From Paenibacillus sp. J45TS6 (GTDB lineage: Bacteria > Bacillota > Bacilli > Paenibacillales > Paenibacillaceae), in the NCBI RefSeq assembly GCF_018403285.1, contig NZ_BOSJ01000007.1, positions 209,721 through 273,720 of the forward strand: a stretch of DNA of 64,000 bases, given 5' to 3'. Under the pieces are notes generated by a model. That model did no database searches, had not been told where the DNA came from, and saw nothing but the letters and a program-made list of their open reading frames with translations. This document shows, one piece after another, positions 53,166 to 61,353 of the stretch; positions within the stretch are counted from its first letter, which is position 1, and each line of letters opens with the position of its first letter. The position numbers and the translations under genes were made by a program.

Positions 53166-53435
53166 GTGGAATGGAGTGTGATCTGGGAGCTTATTGACCC
53201 GCGTCTAGTTGGGGTAGTAGCCGCTTGCTGGGTCGTGGGATTTATTCTTAAATCAACCCCGGCTATACCGGATTGGACCATTGTATATGTCGTTGTTATT
53301 GTTGCTGTACTCCTTACGATCTGGATGCTGGGATGGTCGGCGGATTCAGTCGTGCAGGGGATTCTGGCCGGTTCTTTCTCCGTATATGGACATCAGGTGG
53401 TTAAACAGACGCGCAGTATTGGAAGAAAAAACTAG
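53166..53435 (+). CDS. Small membrane protein resembling phage holins
   Basis: 89 residues with a GTG start after GGAGAG-rich sequence. Three hydrophobic segments (about residues 12-28, 33-53 and 58-78) with WELIDPRLVGVVAACWVVGFILK and IWMLGWSADSVVQGILAGSFSVYGHQ resemble the Hol44/holin superfamily V pattern. No endolysin or other phage gene is nearby, so a phage function is not supported; such genes are frequent singletons in Paenibacillus and relatives. Start choice among nearby GTG codons (53157, 53166, 53178) is uncertain. Terminator 53471-53509 follows. Confidence 0.6.
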   Translation: MEWSVIWELIDPRLVGVVAACWVVGFILKSTPAIPDWTIVYVVVIVAVLLTIWMLGWSADSVVQGILAGSFSVYGHQVVKQTRSIGRKN

Positions 53436-53470
53436 GGTCACGGACGGATGCCGAAGCGAGGTAAAATCAT

Positions 53471-53509
53471 AAAAAACCGTAACCCAGCAGAGCAGGGTTA
53501 CGGTTTTTT
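53471..53509. terminator. Bidirectional terminator
   Basis: AAAAAACCGTAACCC and exact reverse complement GGGTTACGGTTTTTT, nine-base loop, between the holin-like gene and the convergent opuA operon. Confidence 0.92.
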
Positions 53510-53539
53510 GTTGAAAAACTCTTTTATGAATAGAACAGA

Positions 53540-55282
53540 TTATTTCAGATCTTCAATGGAGTCAATATCCATGTAAGCTGGAACAGTAAGTCCTGTTCTT
53601 GCACCTTCCATATTCACACCAACATCTTCGACTTTGTCAATGTAACGATCGTAGTATGCTGCGGAAGTGACAGGCATCCATGCTGCAAGGGTAGCATCCA
53701 CATCGCCTGCTGCGACACCAGTCCACATAGGGCCCATTTCTACTTGGAGTGAAGTTACATTGTAACCCAGCTCATTCTCGAGGACATATTCCGCGAGATT
53801 TGTACTTGCGATTTCAGAGTCCCAAGATACATAGCTAAGTTTCAAAGTCTCACCATTCGAAGAGCGAAGACCTTCTGTCCACTCAGCGACTTTGTCTTTA
53901 TGAGCTTCCGCCCATTCTTTTGCTGCTTGCTGTGGATCCGCGCCGTCCTGAATAGCAATCATCATTTCAGCCATCTCTTCAGCCGTCCAGTTGAAGCGAT
54001 CCAAGAACTCGTAGGCTGTCGGATGATCTTCTTTAAGTCCTTTACGGACAATCGTACGAATTTCTTCGGCTTCTCCATAGGATTTAAGCGGATCTTCAAG
54101 GAATTTTAGATCATATTTGTTGAACATCCAGTGCGGAGTCCAGCCCGTTATGATAATAGGATCTTCATTCTTCAGTGCTTTCTCCAGCATCGCTGTCATC
54201 GCAGAACTGGAACCTTCCACAAGCGTCCAATCTGTCAGATCATAATCTTCCAGTGCTTGTTTCGTAGAAGTCATGATACCGGCACCAGGGTCAATACCCA
54301 CAATCTGATAATTTACTTCTTGGCCAACTGCGTTGCCAGCACCATCAGCAGCATTATTACCTACAAAATACTGAGAAAAACCAGCGATAAGTACAATAGC
54401 TGTAGCGGCCGAGATCATCCAGATCCGCTGCTTTGAAGTAAAGCGGGTGCTTTTTTTCTTCCCTGGCTTACCTACCAGATTTTGCGAGAAACGGTCGAGC
54501 ACAATTGCGAGTACAACAACGACGAGCCCTGCTTCAAATCCTTTACCAATCTGAAGTTGTCCTACTGCACGGTATACTTCAGCACCAATACCTTGTGCCC
54601 CAATCATTGACGCGATAACGACCATGGATAATGACAACATAATGGTTTGGTTAACACCACTCATTAGTGTTGGCATGGCTAGCGGAAGCTGTACTTTAAA
54701 TAGCTTTTGAGCCGAAGTTGAACCAAAAGCGTCAGCCGCTTCGACAAGTTCCGTAGACACTTGGCGGATACCAAGATGCGTCATACGAATGGTTGGCGGG
54801 ATTGAGAATATAACGGATGCAATAACACCCGGTACAACACCCAAACTAAAGAAAGTAACGGCTGGAAGCAGGTATACGAACGCAGGCATTGTCTGCATTA
54901 GATCGAGAATCGGAGTAACCACTCTTTCCACGCTGCGGCTGTACGCCGACAGAATACCAAGGGGTACACCGATCACGACGGATACAATCCCTGACGTTAC
55001 GACGAGTCCCAGTGTATCCATGGACTGCGTCCAGTAACCTAGGTTATAGATGAGCAGGAAGCCAATTACCGTGAATGCGGTAAGTTTCCATTTTCCAAGG
55101 ATATAAGCAAGTACACCAAAAATGATAATAAAAAGAAAAGGGTGGGGCAGCATAAACAGCCCCGAGAAAAATCCGACGACACTTTCGATAATAGTCGAAA
55201 TGACGCCGAAGAATCCGGAGAGTGAGTCATTTAGCCAATTAACTGCGGCATCTGTCCACTCAGCTATGGGTAACTTCGGCAT
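53540..55282 (-). CDS. opuAB: Glycine betaine ABC transporter, fused permease and substrate-binding protein (OpuAB-AC)
   Basis: 580 residues. The permease half (about 1-290) has five or more spans with [38 protein letters not shown]; a hydrophobic segment near residue 295 tethers the substrate-binding half (about 325-580) with [25 protein letters not shown], aromatic-rich [18 protein letters not shown] and [14 protein letters not shown], the OpuAC betaine cage features. In B. subtilis OpuAB and OpuAC are separate; fusion as here resembles lactococcal OpuABC. It imports glycine betaine as an osmoprotectant. Overlaps the ATPase gene by 23 bases. GGAGGAACCATCTC precedes the chosen ATG. Confidence 0.9.
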   Translation of the reverse strand: MPKLPIAEWTDAAVNWLNDSLSGFFGVISTIIESVVGFFSGLFMLPHPFLFIIIFGVLAYILGKWKLTAFTVIGFLLIYNLGYWTQSMDTLGLVVTSGIVSVVIGVPLGILSAYSRSVERVVTPILDLMQTMPAFVYLLPAVTFFSLGVVPGVIASVIFSIPPTIRMTHLGIRQVSTELVEAADAFGSTSAQKLFKVQLPLAMPTLMSGVNQTIMLSLSMVVIASMIGAQGIGAEVYRAVGQLQIGKGFEAGLVVVVLAIVLDRFSQNLVGKPGKKKSTRFTSKQRIWMISAATAIVLIAGFSQYFVGNNAADGAGNAVGQEVNYQIVGIDPGAGIMTSTKQALEDYDLTDWTLVEGSSSAMTAMLEKALKNEDPIIITGWTPHWMFNKYDLKFLEDPLKSYGEAEEIRTIVRKGLKEDHPTAYEFLDRFNWTAEEMAEMMIAIQDGADPQQAAKEWAEAHKDKVAEWTEGLRSSNGETLKLSYVSWDSEIASTNLAEYVLENELGYNVTSLQVEMGPMWTGVAAGDVDATLAAWMPVTSAAYYDRYIDKVEDVGVNMEGARTGLTVPAYMDIDSIEDLK

Positions 55283-56477
55283 GAGATGGTTCCTCCTTCG
55301 TTGTAACTTCGCCGCCAAGGGCTCCGAGCAGTGCGCCTCTTACGATAACGCCTACGATTCTTCCATTGTCGCCTACTACGGCTACAGGAACTTTGGCAGA
55401 GCTTGTAATTTCAAACAGATCATTCATCATCGTTTCAGGCGGTACTTGAGGTCCGTCTGTAATGAGAATATCTTGTAATGTTTTTCCGTCTTTAAAGGCC
55501 CGAACAGCATCTTCCGCTGTTATAACACCGAGCAGTTTTTTAGTACGATCGATGACAAATAGATTAGATATACCGCGTTCACGCATCAGCTCAAGTGCTA
55601 CCCGAGGGCCGCGATCGAGTGTAATGGTCTCGGGTCGCAGCATAACGTGAGAAGCAGTGAGTACTTTAGATAAGTCCACATCCTCGACGAAACGAGCAAC
55701 AAATGAGTTAGCAGGCTGGATCATAATTTCTTCCGGTGTGCCAATTTGTTCAACAGAACCATCTTTCATCAGCGCAATTCGGTCCCCAATACGAAGAGCT
55801 TCGTCCAGGTCATGCGTAATAAAGATAATCGTTTTTTGCATACGATCTTGCAGCTCTACCAGCTCATCTTGCATGTCACGGCGAATCAGTGGATCAAGTG
55901 CGCTAAAAGCTTCATCCATAAGCAGTACTTCTGGATCGTTAGCAAGGGCACGTGCAAGACCGACACGCTGCTGCATCCCGCCGCTGAGTTCGCTTGGAAG
56001 TTTATCTTCCCAGCCTTTAAGCCCAACCAGCTCAAGAGCTTCTTTTGCTTTTTCTCTGCGTTTCGCTTTATCTACCTTTTGAATCTCCAAACCATATTCG
56101 ACGTTATCGAGTACCGTGCGGTGAGGCAGAAGAGCAAAGCTTTGAAATACCATACTGATGGTTTCTCTGCGAACTTTGCGCAGCTGCTCTTTATTCATTT
56201 TACGAAGATCTTTCCCGTGAACGAGGATTTCTCCCGAAGTAGGTTCGATCAAGCGGTTCAGCATTCGTACAAGTGTGGATTTACCACTACCAGAGAGCCC
56301 CATAATTACGAAGATTTCTCCCTGTTTGATTTCCATACTGACTTGATTTACGCCGACCGTAATATTTTTCTCTTTAGCCAAGCGCTTTTTATCCCAACCT
56401 TGTTCAAGAAGCTTAACCCCCTCTTGAGCATTAGGACCAAACAGCTTACTTACATTTTTTACTTCTAGTATGGTCAT
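55260..56477 (-). CDS. opuAA: Glycine betaine ABC transporter ATP-binding protein
   Basis: 405 residues, standard OpuAA length. Walker [10 protein letters not shown] near residue 60, signature [15 protein letters not shown] near residue 162, Walker [14 protein letters not shown] near residue 183. The C-terminal tandem CBS module (about 280-385) with [26 protein letters not shown] senses ionic strength and nucleotides in OpuA. It energises betaine uptake. First gene of the operon; a sigma-A promoter and a palindrome lie upstream, with a GbsR-family regulator diverging 435 bases away. Confidence 0.93.
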   Translation of the reverse strand: MTILEVKNVSKLFGPNAQEGVKLLEQGWDKKRLAKEKNITVGVNQVSMEIKQGEIFVIMGLSGSGKSTLVRMLNRLIEPTSGEILVHGKDLRKMNKEQLRKVRRETISMVFQSFALLPHRTVLDNVEYGLEIQKVDKAKRREKAKEALELVGLKGWEDKLPSELSGGMQQRVGLARALANDPEVLLMDEAFSALDPLIRRDMQDELVELQDRMQKTIIFITHDLDEALRIGDRIALMKDGSVEQIGTPEEIMIQPANSFVARFVEDVDLSKVLTASHVMLRPETITLDRGPRVALELMRERGISNLFVIDRTKKLLGVITAEDAVRAFKDGKTLQDILITDGPQVPPETMMNDLFEITSSAKVPVAVVGDNGRIVGVIVRGALLGALGGEVTTKEEPSHAEVTHS

Positions 56478-56549
56478 GCTTATCTTTACACCCCTTTTTC
56501 TATAACGATATAAGCTTTATTTCACTTAATTTAAACATTTGCCTTTGCC

Positions 56550-56578
56550 ATTGTAACAAATTGGCTCTATACTTTCAA
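56550..56578 (-). promoter_or_regulatory. Sigma-A promoter of the opuA operon
   Basis: Minus strand TTGAAA (56573-56578), 17-base spacer, TACAAT (56550-56555). Confidence 0.7.
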
Positions 56579-56602
56579 TTGTACATTCCGTATGTTTAGT
56601 TT

Positions 56603-56620
56603 GTACAGTAAAAACTGTAC
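56603..56620. promoter_or_regulatory. Operator-like palindrome upstream of opuA
   Basis: GTACAGT-AAAA-ACTGTAC, perfect 7-base arms, 25 bases upstream of the opuA -35. TTGTACA is also repeated at 56579-56585 and 56601-56607, 22 bases apart. Confidence 0.5.
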
Positions 56621-56857
56621 GAATTGAATTTTAGCAAAATAAGCATATTTTCTTGCCTATTCTTCCTTTATTGAGGAATAGCTACGTAGGAGGCATCTTT
56701 ACTTTTGATATTGCTTTTCTTAAAATAGATCATGACATTTAACAAAAATTGTGATCAAAGTCATCGATTTAGCAATTTGATTTTTAGATTGTCCTTAATG
56801 TAATTCTTTTATGATTTGGTGATTTGGACCTGGGCCGTGAATATTTCAGTTATTCAT

Positions 56858-56886
56858 TTGGACAGAACATTTTTATACAGTAGGAT
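56858..56886 (+). promoter_or_regulatory. Possible promoter of the GbsR-like gene
   Basis: TTGGAC (56858-56863), 17-base spacer, TAGGAT (56881-56886). The intervening 56621-56857 is AT-rich without a gene. Confidence 0.45.
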
Positions 56887-56912
56887 TAAGGGTAGAATGG
56901 GAGGTTACAAGC

Positions 56913-57476
56913 ATGAGCTTGGACCAATTAAATGAAGAACAACAATTAAAGATAATGAATATTCGTAAGCGTGTCATTCAAACCGTGGGTAAAAATATGG
57001 AATTGTACGGACTCACTTCTTCTGCGGGCCATTTATATGGACTTCTCTTTTTCGCGAATCAACCCATGACGCTTGATGATATGGGAAGAGAAATGGAAAT
57101 GAGTAAGACCAGTATGAGCACGAGTGTACGTAATCTTCTTGATCTTCAGATGGTGAATAAGGTATGGAGTAAAGGCTCTCGTAAGGATCAGTACGAAGTG
57201 GAGTATGACTGGCATCAGACCTTTATGGATTACTTCACCATTAAATGGAGACAAGCAGCAGAAAGTAATCTTCTTACGTTTAGAAAAGCAATCGAAGAAC
57301 TGAATAGGCTTTTAAAAGAGCATCATGAAGATGAAAAACTTTACGAGATTCTTTCTAGAGATAAGAAAAAGATGGAAGAAGCCGTATCTTACTACAAGTG
57401 GCTGAACCGTTTAATCGATGCCATGGAATCAGAAGAAATTTTTCAGCTTGTTCCTAAAGAAGAATTGGATAAGTGA
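56913..57476 (+). CDS. gbsR: GbsR/OpcR family (MarR-like) osmoregulator
   Basis: 187 residues. A winged-helix fold with GLTSSAGHLYGLLFFANQPMTLDDMGREMEMSKTSMSTSVRNLLDLQMVNKVWSKGSRKDQYEVE (residues about 30-95) is the GbsR group, which in Bacillus represses betaine/choline uptake and synthesis genes. The C-terminal helices mediate dimerisation. GGGAGG precedes the ATG. It diverges from opuAA, fitting control of betaine import in response to choline or osmolarity. A terminator follows its stop. Confidence 0.82.
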   Translation: MSLDQLNEEQQLKIMNIRKRVIQTVGKNMELYGLTSSAGHLYGLLFFANQPMTLDDMGREMEMSKTSMSTSVRNLLDLQMVNKVWSKGSRKDQYEVEYDWHQTFMDYFTIKWRQAAESNLLTFRKAIEELNRLLKEHHEDEKLYEILSRDKKKMEEAVSYYKWLNRLIDAMESEEIFQLVPKEELDK

Positions 57477-57490
57477 ATGTAATCATGATA

Positions 57491-57528
57491 AGTCTCACTT
57501 TCTACCGCAGAAGGTTGAGGCTTTTTTT
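57491..57528 (+). terminator. Intrinsic terminator after gbsR
   Basis: AGTCTCACTTTCT ... AGAAGGTTGAGGCT stem with two wobbles, then seven T. Confidence 0.75.
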
Positions 57529-57650
57529 GTGTGGTTCATTCCAATTTGAATATTGTTTATCCAGCTTGTCAGGCCAGTCTGCATAAATCGAACAAGTCCC
57601 TCATAAACATGTATCAATCAGTTGAAAACAGTGTTAAAGGGGATGATGTC

Positions 57651-58832
57651 ATGCGCCGGATATCATGGATAATTGCCATGGTACTGTGCTTTTCAGGTCT
57701 GCTTACGGCTTGTGGACCAAAGGATGCAGAGTCAGTAGTAAAAGATCTGAATGAGGTCGTAGGAGAGCTAGAAAGTTACAAAGGTTCGGGTGTAATGACA
57801 CTTTATTCTGGAGAAACACCGCAGGAGTACAAAGTAGAAGTATCGCATCAAAAACCTTCTTATTATCGTATTGCATTAACGAACGCGAAGAAAAACATCA
57901 CACAAATTGTGCTTCGTAATGATGATGGCGTATTTGTTCTAACACCGAGCCTGAATAAAAGTTTCCGGTTCCAAAGCAACTGGCCGGATGATCAGGGTCA
58001 AGTCTATTTATATGAGACCCTTGTCCGCAGTATTATTGGCGATAATGCCCGTCAATTCGCAGACGAAGAAGACAGTTATGTGTTTGACGTAGCTGCGAAT
58101 TACAATACTCATTCGCTTGTTCGTCAGAAGATTTGGCTGGACAAAGAGAATTATTCACCAAAACACGTAGCCGTATCAGATGCCAATGCTAACGTTGTCG
58201 TTGATGTGAAATTTGATACATTTGAATTTGGTACGAAGTTTGAAAAAGATTCATTTGATATGCAGAGGAACATGTCGGCTGGAAATGGAGAGACACAGGC
58301 TCCTGAAGCAGGCAGCACCCCTACGATTAATGAAGATGTGAATACACCAGAAGTATCTGCTCCACAAGAGCAGGATCCTGGAGTGGACGTTTCCGATCAG
58401 CCTGAATTAGGGCAGCCAGGTGACGAGGTCGGGGGAGAAGTAAGTCCGGATGATCATGCGACTACGGAAGAAGGAGCATCAAGTGATCTTGGAGACTTTG
58501 GCGTGATTGAACCTACTTATCTTCCGAACGGGGTAAACATGAAAGGCGAGCCGACCATTATGGAAACAGAAGATGATTATGCAGTCATGTTACGGTTCGA
58601 AGGAACATATAATTACACCATTATTGAAGCAAGACCTCAAGACAGAGCCTCTTCTTATGCTGCCACAACACCTGTAGATTTAGGCTTCACCATTGGTATG
58701 ATGACCACAGAATTACCTCAGACATTAACATGGTTTGATGAAGGAATGGAATACCGTATTACAAGCGATAACTTACCTGTAGCAGAAATGGTACAAATCG
58801 CCGCTTCTATGCAGGACCAATCGGGTAAATAA
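57651..58832 (+). CDS. ydcC: YdcC-like sporulation/germination lipoprotein
   Basis: 393 residues. A signal peptide with lipobox LLTAC near residue 20 is followed by a LolA/LppX-like lipid-carrier fold (about 30-210, YKGSGVMTLYSGETPQEYKVEV, KTFRF-like strands) and a Pro/Glu/Asp-rich linker (about 215-290), then a C-terminal domain. In B. subtilis ydcC precedes alrA and is needed for sporulation; the same order holds here. AAAGGGG sits about nine bases before the chosen ATG; the 40-codon upstream extension has no site. Surface-attached after lipidation. Confidence 0.78.
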   Translation: MRRISWIIAMVLCFSGLLTACGPKDAESVVKDLNEVVGELESYKGSGVMTLYSGETPQEYKVEVSHQKPSYYRIALTNAKKNITQIVLRNDDGVFVLTPSLNKSFRFQSNWPDDQGQVYLYETLVRSIIGDNARQFADEEDSYVFDVAANYNTHSLVRQKIWLDKENYSPKHVAVSDANANVVVDVKFDTFEFGTKFEKDSFDMQRNMSAGNGETQAPEAGSTPTINEDVNTPEVSAPQEQDPGVDVSDQPELGQPGDEVGGEVSPDDHATTEEGASSDLGDFGVIEPTYLPNGVNMKGEPTIMETEDDYAVMLRFEGTYNYTIIEARPQDRASSYAATTPVDLGFTIGMMTTELPQTLTWFDEGMEYRITSDNLPVAEMVQIAASMQDQSGK

Positions 58833-58837
58833 TAGGT

Positions 58838-58906
58838 GAGACAGGCGGATACCGAATATTTACGAAGTATTTTTTCGTAAATTACACGGCTGTTCGCCTC
58901 TTTTTT
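58838..58906 (+). terminator. Long intrinsic terminator before alr
   Basis: GAG...AGGCGG...CCG-AATATTTACGAA ... TTCGTAAAT...CGG...CGCCTC, an interrupted stem followed by TTTTTT. Confidence 0.75.
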
Positions 58907-59079
58907 ATCCGCAGATTGTAGGCAAAATGGGGTTTGGCGGCGAATATAACAGTAAATGTATTTTCCTATTCCTTAGAGTAATCAAATCCCTTAGTTATAG
59001 GGATTTGACAGTCGTGTTTCTCTCGCATACCATTAGTTTATTGTTAGGTAGGAATTAAAATCAGGGAAGGTGACTTAGG

Positions 59080-60261
59080 GTGGAAGGACAGTATCGCCCG
59101 ACCCAAGCTGAAATTAACTTGGATCATTTAAGACATAATGTAAATGTATTTCGCGAGAATTTGCCAAAAGATGTGTTATTCAGTGCTTGTGTTAAGGCGA
59201 ATGCTTACGGTCATGGTGCTGTAGAGACGTCGAAAGAACTCGAAAGGATAGGAGTAGACTATCTCAACGTTGCTTTTCTTGACGAAGCCCTAGAACTGCG
59301 TAATGCAGGGATAAACACACCGATACTTATACTGGGATATACACCACCGGAAGGGATCGAGATTGCATATCAACACGATATTACGGTAACGGTATTTAGT
59401 GAGGAAGTGATCACAAGTATCGAAAACCTTGATCCTTCCGAAGACATACGCAAGCTGAAAGTGCATCTTAAGATTGACAGCGGGATGGGGCGTCTTGGAA
59501 TAATTACAGCAGAAGACGCAAAGCAGGCAGCAAGCCGCCTATCATGTCTTTCCTATGTAGAACTCGAAGGGGCATATACCCATTTTGCCAAAGCGGATGA
59601 AGAAAATAAAGACTATACACTGATGCAATATCAACGGTTCATGGATGTGATTAGCGCGCTGCGGGATTCAGGTTACAAGCTCCCGATCATACATACGGGT
59701 AACAGCGCTGCTGCTATTGATACTCCGTCTCTTTCGCTGAATATGGTGCGGGTAGGAATTAGCCTGTACGGTCTATATCCATCGGATGAAGTGGATAAGC
59801 AGAGCGTGCAATTACTCCCAGTGCTTTCACTAAAGACAAAGATTGTTTATGTAAAAAATGTTCCAGAACATTGGGGCATTAGTTACGGAACCAAGTATTA
59901 TTCTTCAAATGAAGAAAGGATTGGAACCCTTCCAATCGGTTATGCAGATGGCTATTCCCGGATGCTAACCGGTAAAACAGACGTTCTAATACGCGGCCAC
60001 CGCGTCCCGGTCGTTGGTACCATTTGTATGGATCAGTGTATGGTGTCTTTGCAAACGTTAACGGATAAAGAAGATATTAAAGCTGGTGAAGAGGTTGTTC
60101 TCATCGGTCAGCAAATGGGCAGTATCATTACTGCCGACGAGCTGGCATCGAAGATTGATACGATTAACTATGAAGTTCTGTGCATGATTGCAAATCGTGT
60201 CCCGCGTATTTATATCCGGGATGGAAAAGTCATCGCTCACGTTAACGCCCTGTTATCCTAA
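59080..60261 (+). CDS. alr: Alanine racemase
   Basis: 393 residues. ACVKANAYGHGAVE near residue 36 carries the PLP lysine; HTGNSAAAIDTPSLSLNMVRVGISLYG near residue 205 and GISYGTKYYSSNEERIGTLPIGYADGYSR near residue 266 include the catalytic tyrosine; VPVVGTICMDQCMV is the C-terminal barrel-sheet motif. It interconverts L- and D-alanine for peptidoglycan; D-alanine also inhibits germination. GTG start with AAGGTGA upstream. Same neighbours as in B. subtilis: ydcC before, ndoAI-ndoA after. Confidence 0.95.
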   Translation: MEGQYRPTQAEINLDHLRHNVNVFRENLPKDVLFSACVKANAYGHGAVETSKELERIGVDYLNVAFLDEALELRNAGINTPILILGYTPPEGIEIAYQHDITVTVFSEEVITSIENLDPSEDIRKLKVHLKIDSGMGRLGIITAEDAKQAASRLSCLSYVELEGAYTHFAKADEENKDYTLMQYQRFMDVISALRDSGYKLPIIHTGNSAAAIDTPSLSLNMVRVGISLYGLYPSDEVDKQSVQLLPVLSLKTKIVYVKNVPEHWGISYGTKYYSSNEERIGTLPIGYADGYSRMLTGKTDVLIRGHRVPVVGTICMDQCMVSLQTLTDKEDIKAGEEVVLIGQQMGSIITADELASKIDTINYEVLCMIANRVPRIYIRDGKVIAHVNALLS

Positions 60262-60481
60262 GTTTCGTGAAATTTCTGTGAAGAAAGAGGATATCGTCTA
60301 AAACCCGCGAATTGTGTAGATATTTATAAAAATGGATGATGTACGTATTCGTTCATTCCGTTTATAATGAGTAATGCATACTTGATATACGCGGGGCATA
60401 TATATCCTCTTGTATAAATTTCCTGAAATAACGTTATACTGGTATACAGTGGCGTAGGTTTTGTGTGGGGGTGGAAGAGAC

Positions 60482-60763
60482 TTGACCAATGTACAGAACA
60501 CCAAACGGATTATGATCAGTTTGCCAGATCATCTTTTGCAGGAAGTTGATGGGATCGTAGCAATGGAAAATTCGAACCGCAGTGAATTTATTAGGCAGGC
60601 TATGAAGCTGTATTTGATGGAGCGCAAGAAGCGTTACATCAGAGAAACCATGCAGCGCGGCTACATGGAAATGGCCAAAATTAATTTGACCATGGCTTCC
60701 GAAGCCTTTCACGCGGAGGATGATGCAGACAGCACTCTGGGCCGCTTAGTGAGCGGGGTGTAA
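60482..60763 (+). CDS. ndoAI: Antitoxin EndoAI (ribbon-helix-helix, MazE type)
   Basis: 93 residues. TKRIMISLPDHLLQEVDGIVAMENSNRSEFIRQAMKLYLMERKK is a CopG/MetJ ribbon-helix-helix DNA-binding domain (residues about 6-50); the C-terminal MEMAKINLTMASEAFHAEDDADSTLGRLVSGV region binds the toxin. It neutralises EndoA and autoregulates the pair. TTG start after GGGGGTGG; the longer frame overlaps this site. It ends three bases before the ndoA start. Confidence 0.92.
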   Translation: MTNVQNTKRIMISLPDHLLQEVDGIVAMENSNRSEFIRQAMKLYLMERKKRYIRETMQRGYMEMAKINLTMASEAFHAEDDADSTLGRLVSGV

Positions 60764-60766
60764 ACA

Positions 60767-61117
60767 TTGATCGTAAAACGCGGCGACGTATTTTTTGCGG
60801 ATCTTTCACCCGTTGTTGGTTCCGAGCAAGGGGGAGTCAGACCGGTGCTTGTGATCCAGAATGATATCGGCAATCGTTTTAGTCCAACCTGCATCGTAGC
60901 TGCCATTACGGCACAGATTCAGAAGGCAAAATTGCCGACCCACGTAGAAATTGATGCCGAAGCGCATGGTTTTGACCGGGATTCTGTTGTTCTTCTGGAG
61001 CAGATACGGACCATTGATAAGCAGCGTCTTACAGATAAGATTACGCATCTGGATGACGAGACGATGAAGCTTGTTAATGAATCGTTACAGATCAGCCTAG
61101 GTTTAATTGATTTTTAG
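60767..61117 (+). CDS. ndoA: EndoA/MazF-type mRNA interferase toxin
   Basis: 116 residues, the usual EndoA length. [46 protein letters not shown] contains the catalytic Arg/Ser-Thr region, and [16 protein letters not shown] near residue 75 is conserved. It cleaves single-stranded mRNA at UACAU-like sites (known for B. subtilis EndoA). TTG start after GCGGGGTG; three bases separate it from ndoAI. Terminator follows. Confidence 0.94.
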   Translation: MIVKRGDVFFADLSPVVGSEQGGVRPVLVIQNDIGNRFSPTCIVAAITAQIQKAKLPTHVEIDAEAHGFDRDSVVLLEQIRTIDKQRLTDKITHLDDETMKLVNESLQISLGLIDF

Positions 61118-61128
61118 GTGAGCATAAG

Positions 61129-61164
61129 GAGCGAACAGTATTGCAGTACTGTTCGCTCTTTTTG
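61129..61164 (+). terminator. Intrinsic terminator after ndoA
   Basis: GAGCGAACAGTA ... TACTGTTCGCTC, perfect 12-base stem, followed by six T. Confidence 0.92.
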
Positions 61165-61299
61165 CTATGTTCAGATATCTCATCTGTGTATCTTTTAACG
61201 TTTTTGTATTTATTTTAGATGAAGATGCAATCAGAAGACGAAGATAGTACATTGCATTTAAAATCAACCAATTCTATACTGTGAAGAGGGTTAACAATT

Positions 61300-61329
61300 T
61301 TTACATTTGATTTTTGAAAGCGCTATTAA
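61300..61329 (+). promoter_or_regulatory. Promoter overlapping a cre site upstream of the alpha-galactosidase gene
   Basis: TTTACA (61300-61305), 18-base spacer, TATTAA (61324-61329). The cre sequence TGAAAGCGCTATTA at 61315-61328 matches TGWAARCGYTWNCW at 13 of 14 positions and covers the -10, predicting CcpA repression by glucose. Confidence 0.7.
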
Positions 61330-61353
61330 AAAGACATGGGAGTGGATCACAAC

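Noticed and set aside
53166-53435. Prophage remnant
   Set aside because: The holin-like protein stands alone without endolysin, structural genes, integrase or attachment repeats.
57531-57650. 40-codon extension of the YdcC-like lipoprotein
   Set aside because: It would bury the signal peptide and overlap the end of the gbsR terminator region; ATG 57651 has a good site and gives a proper lipobox.
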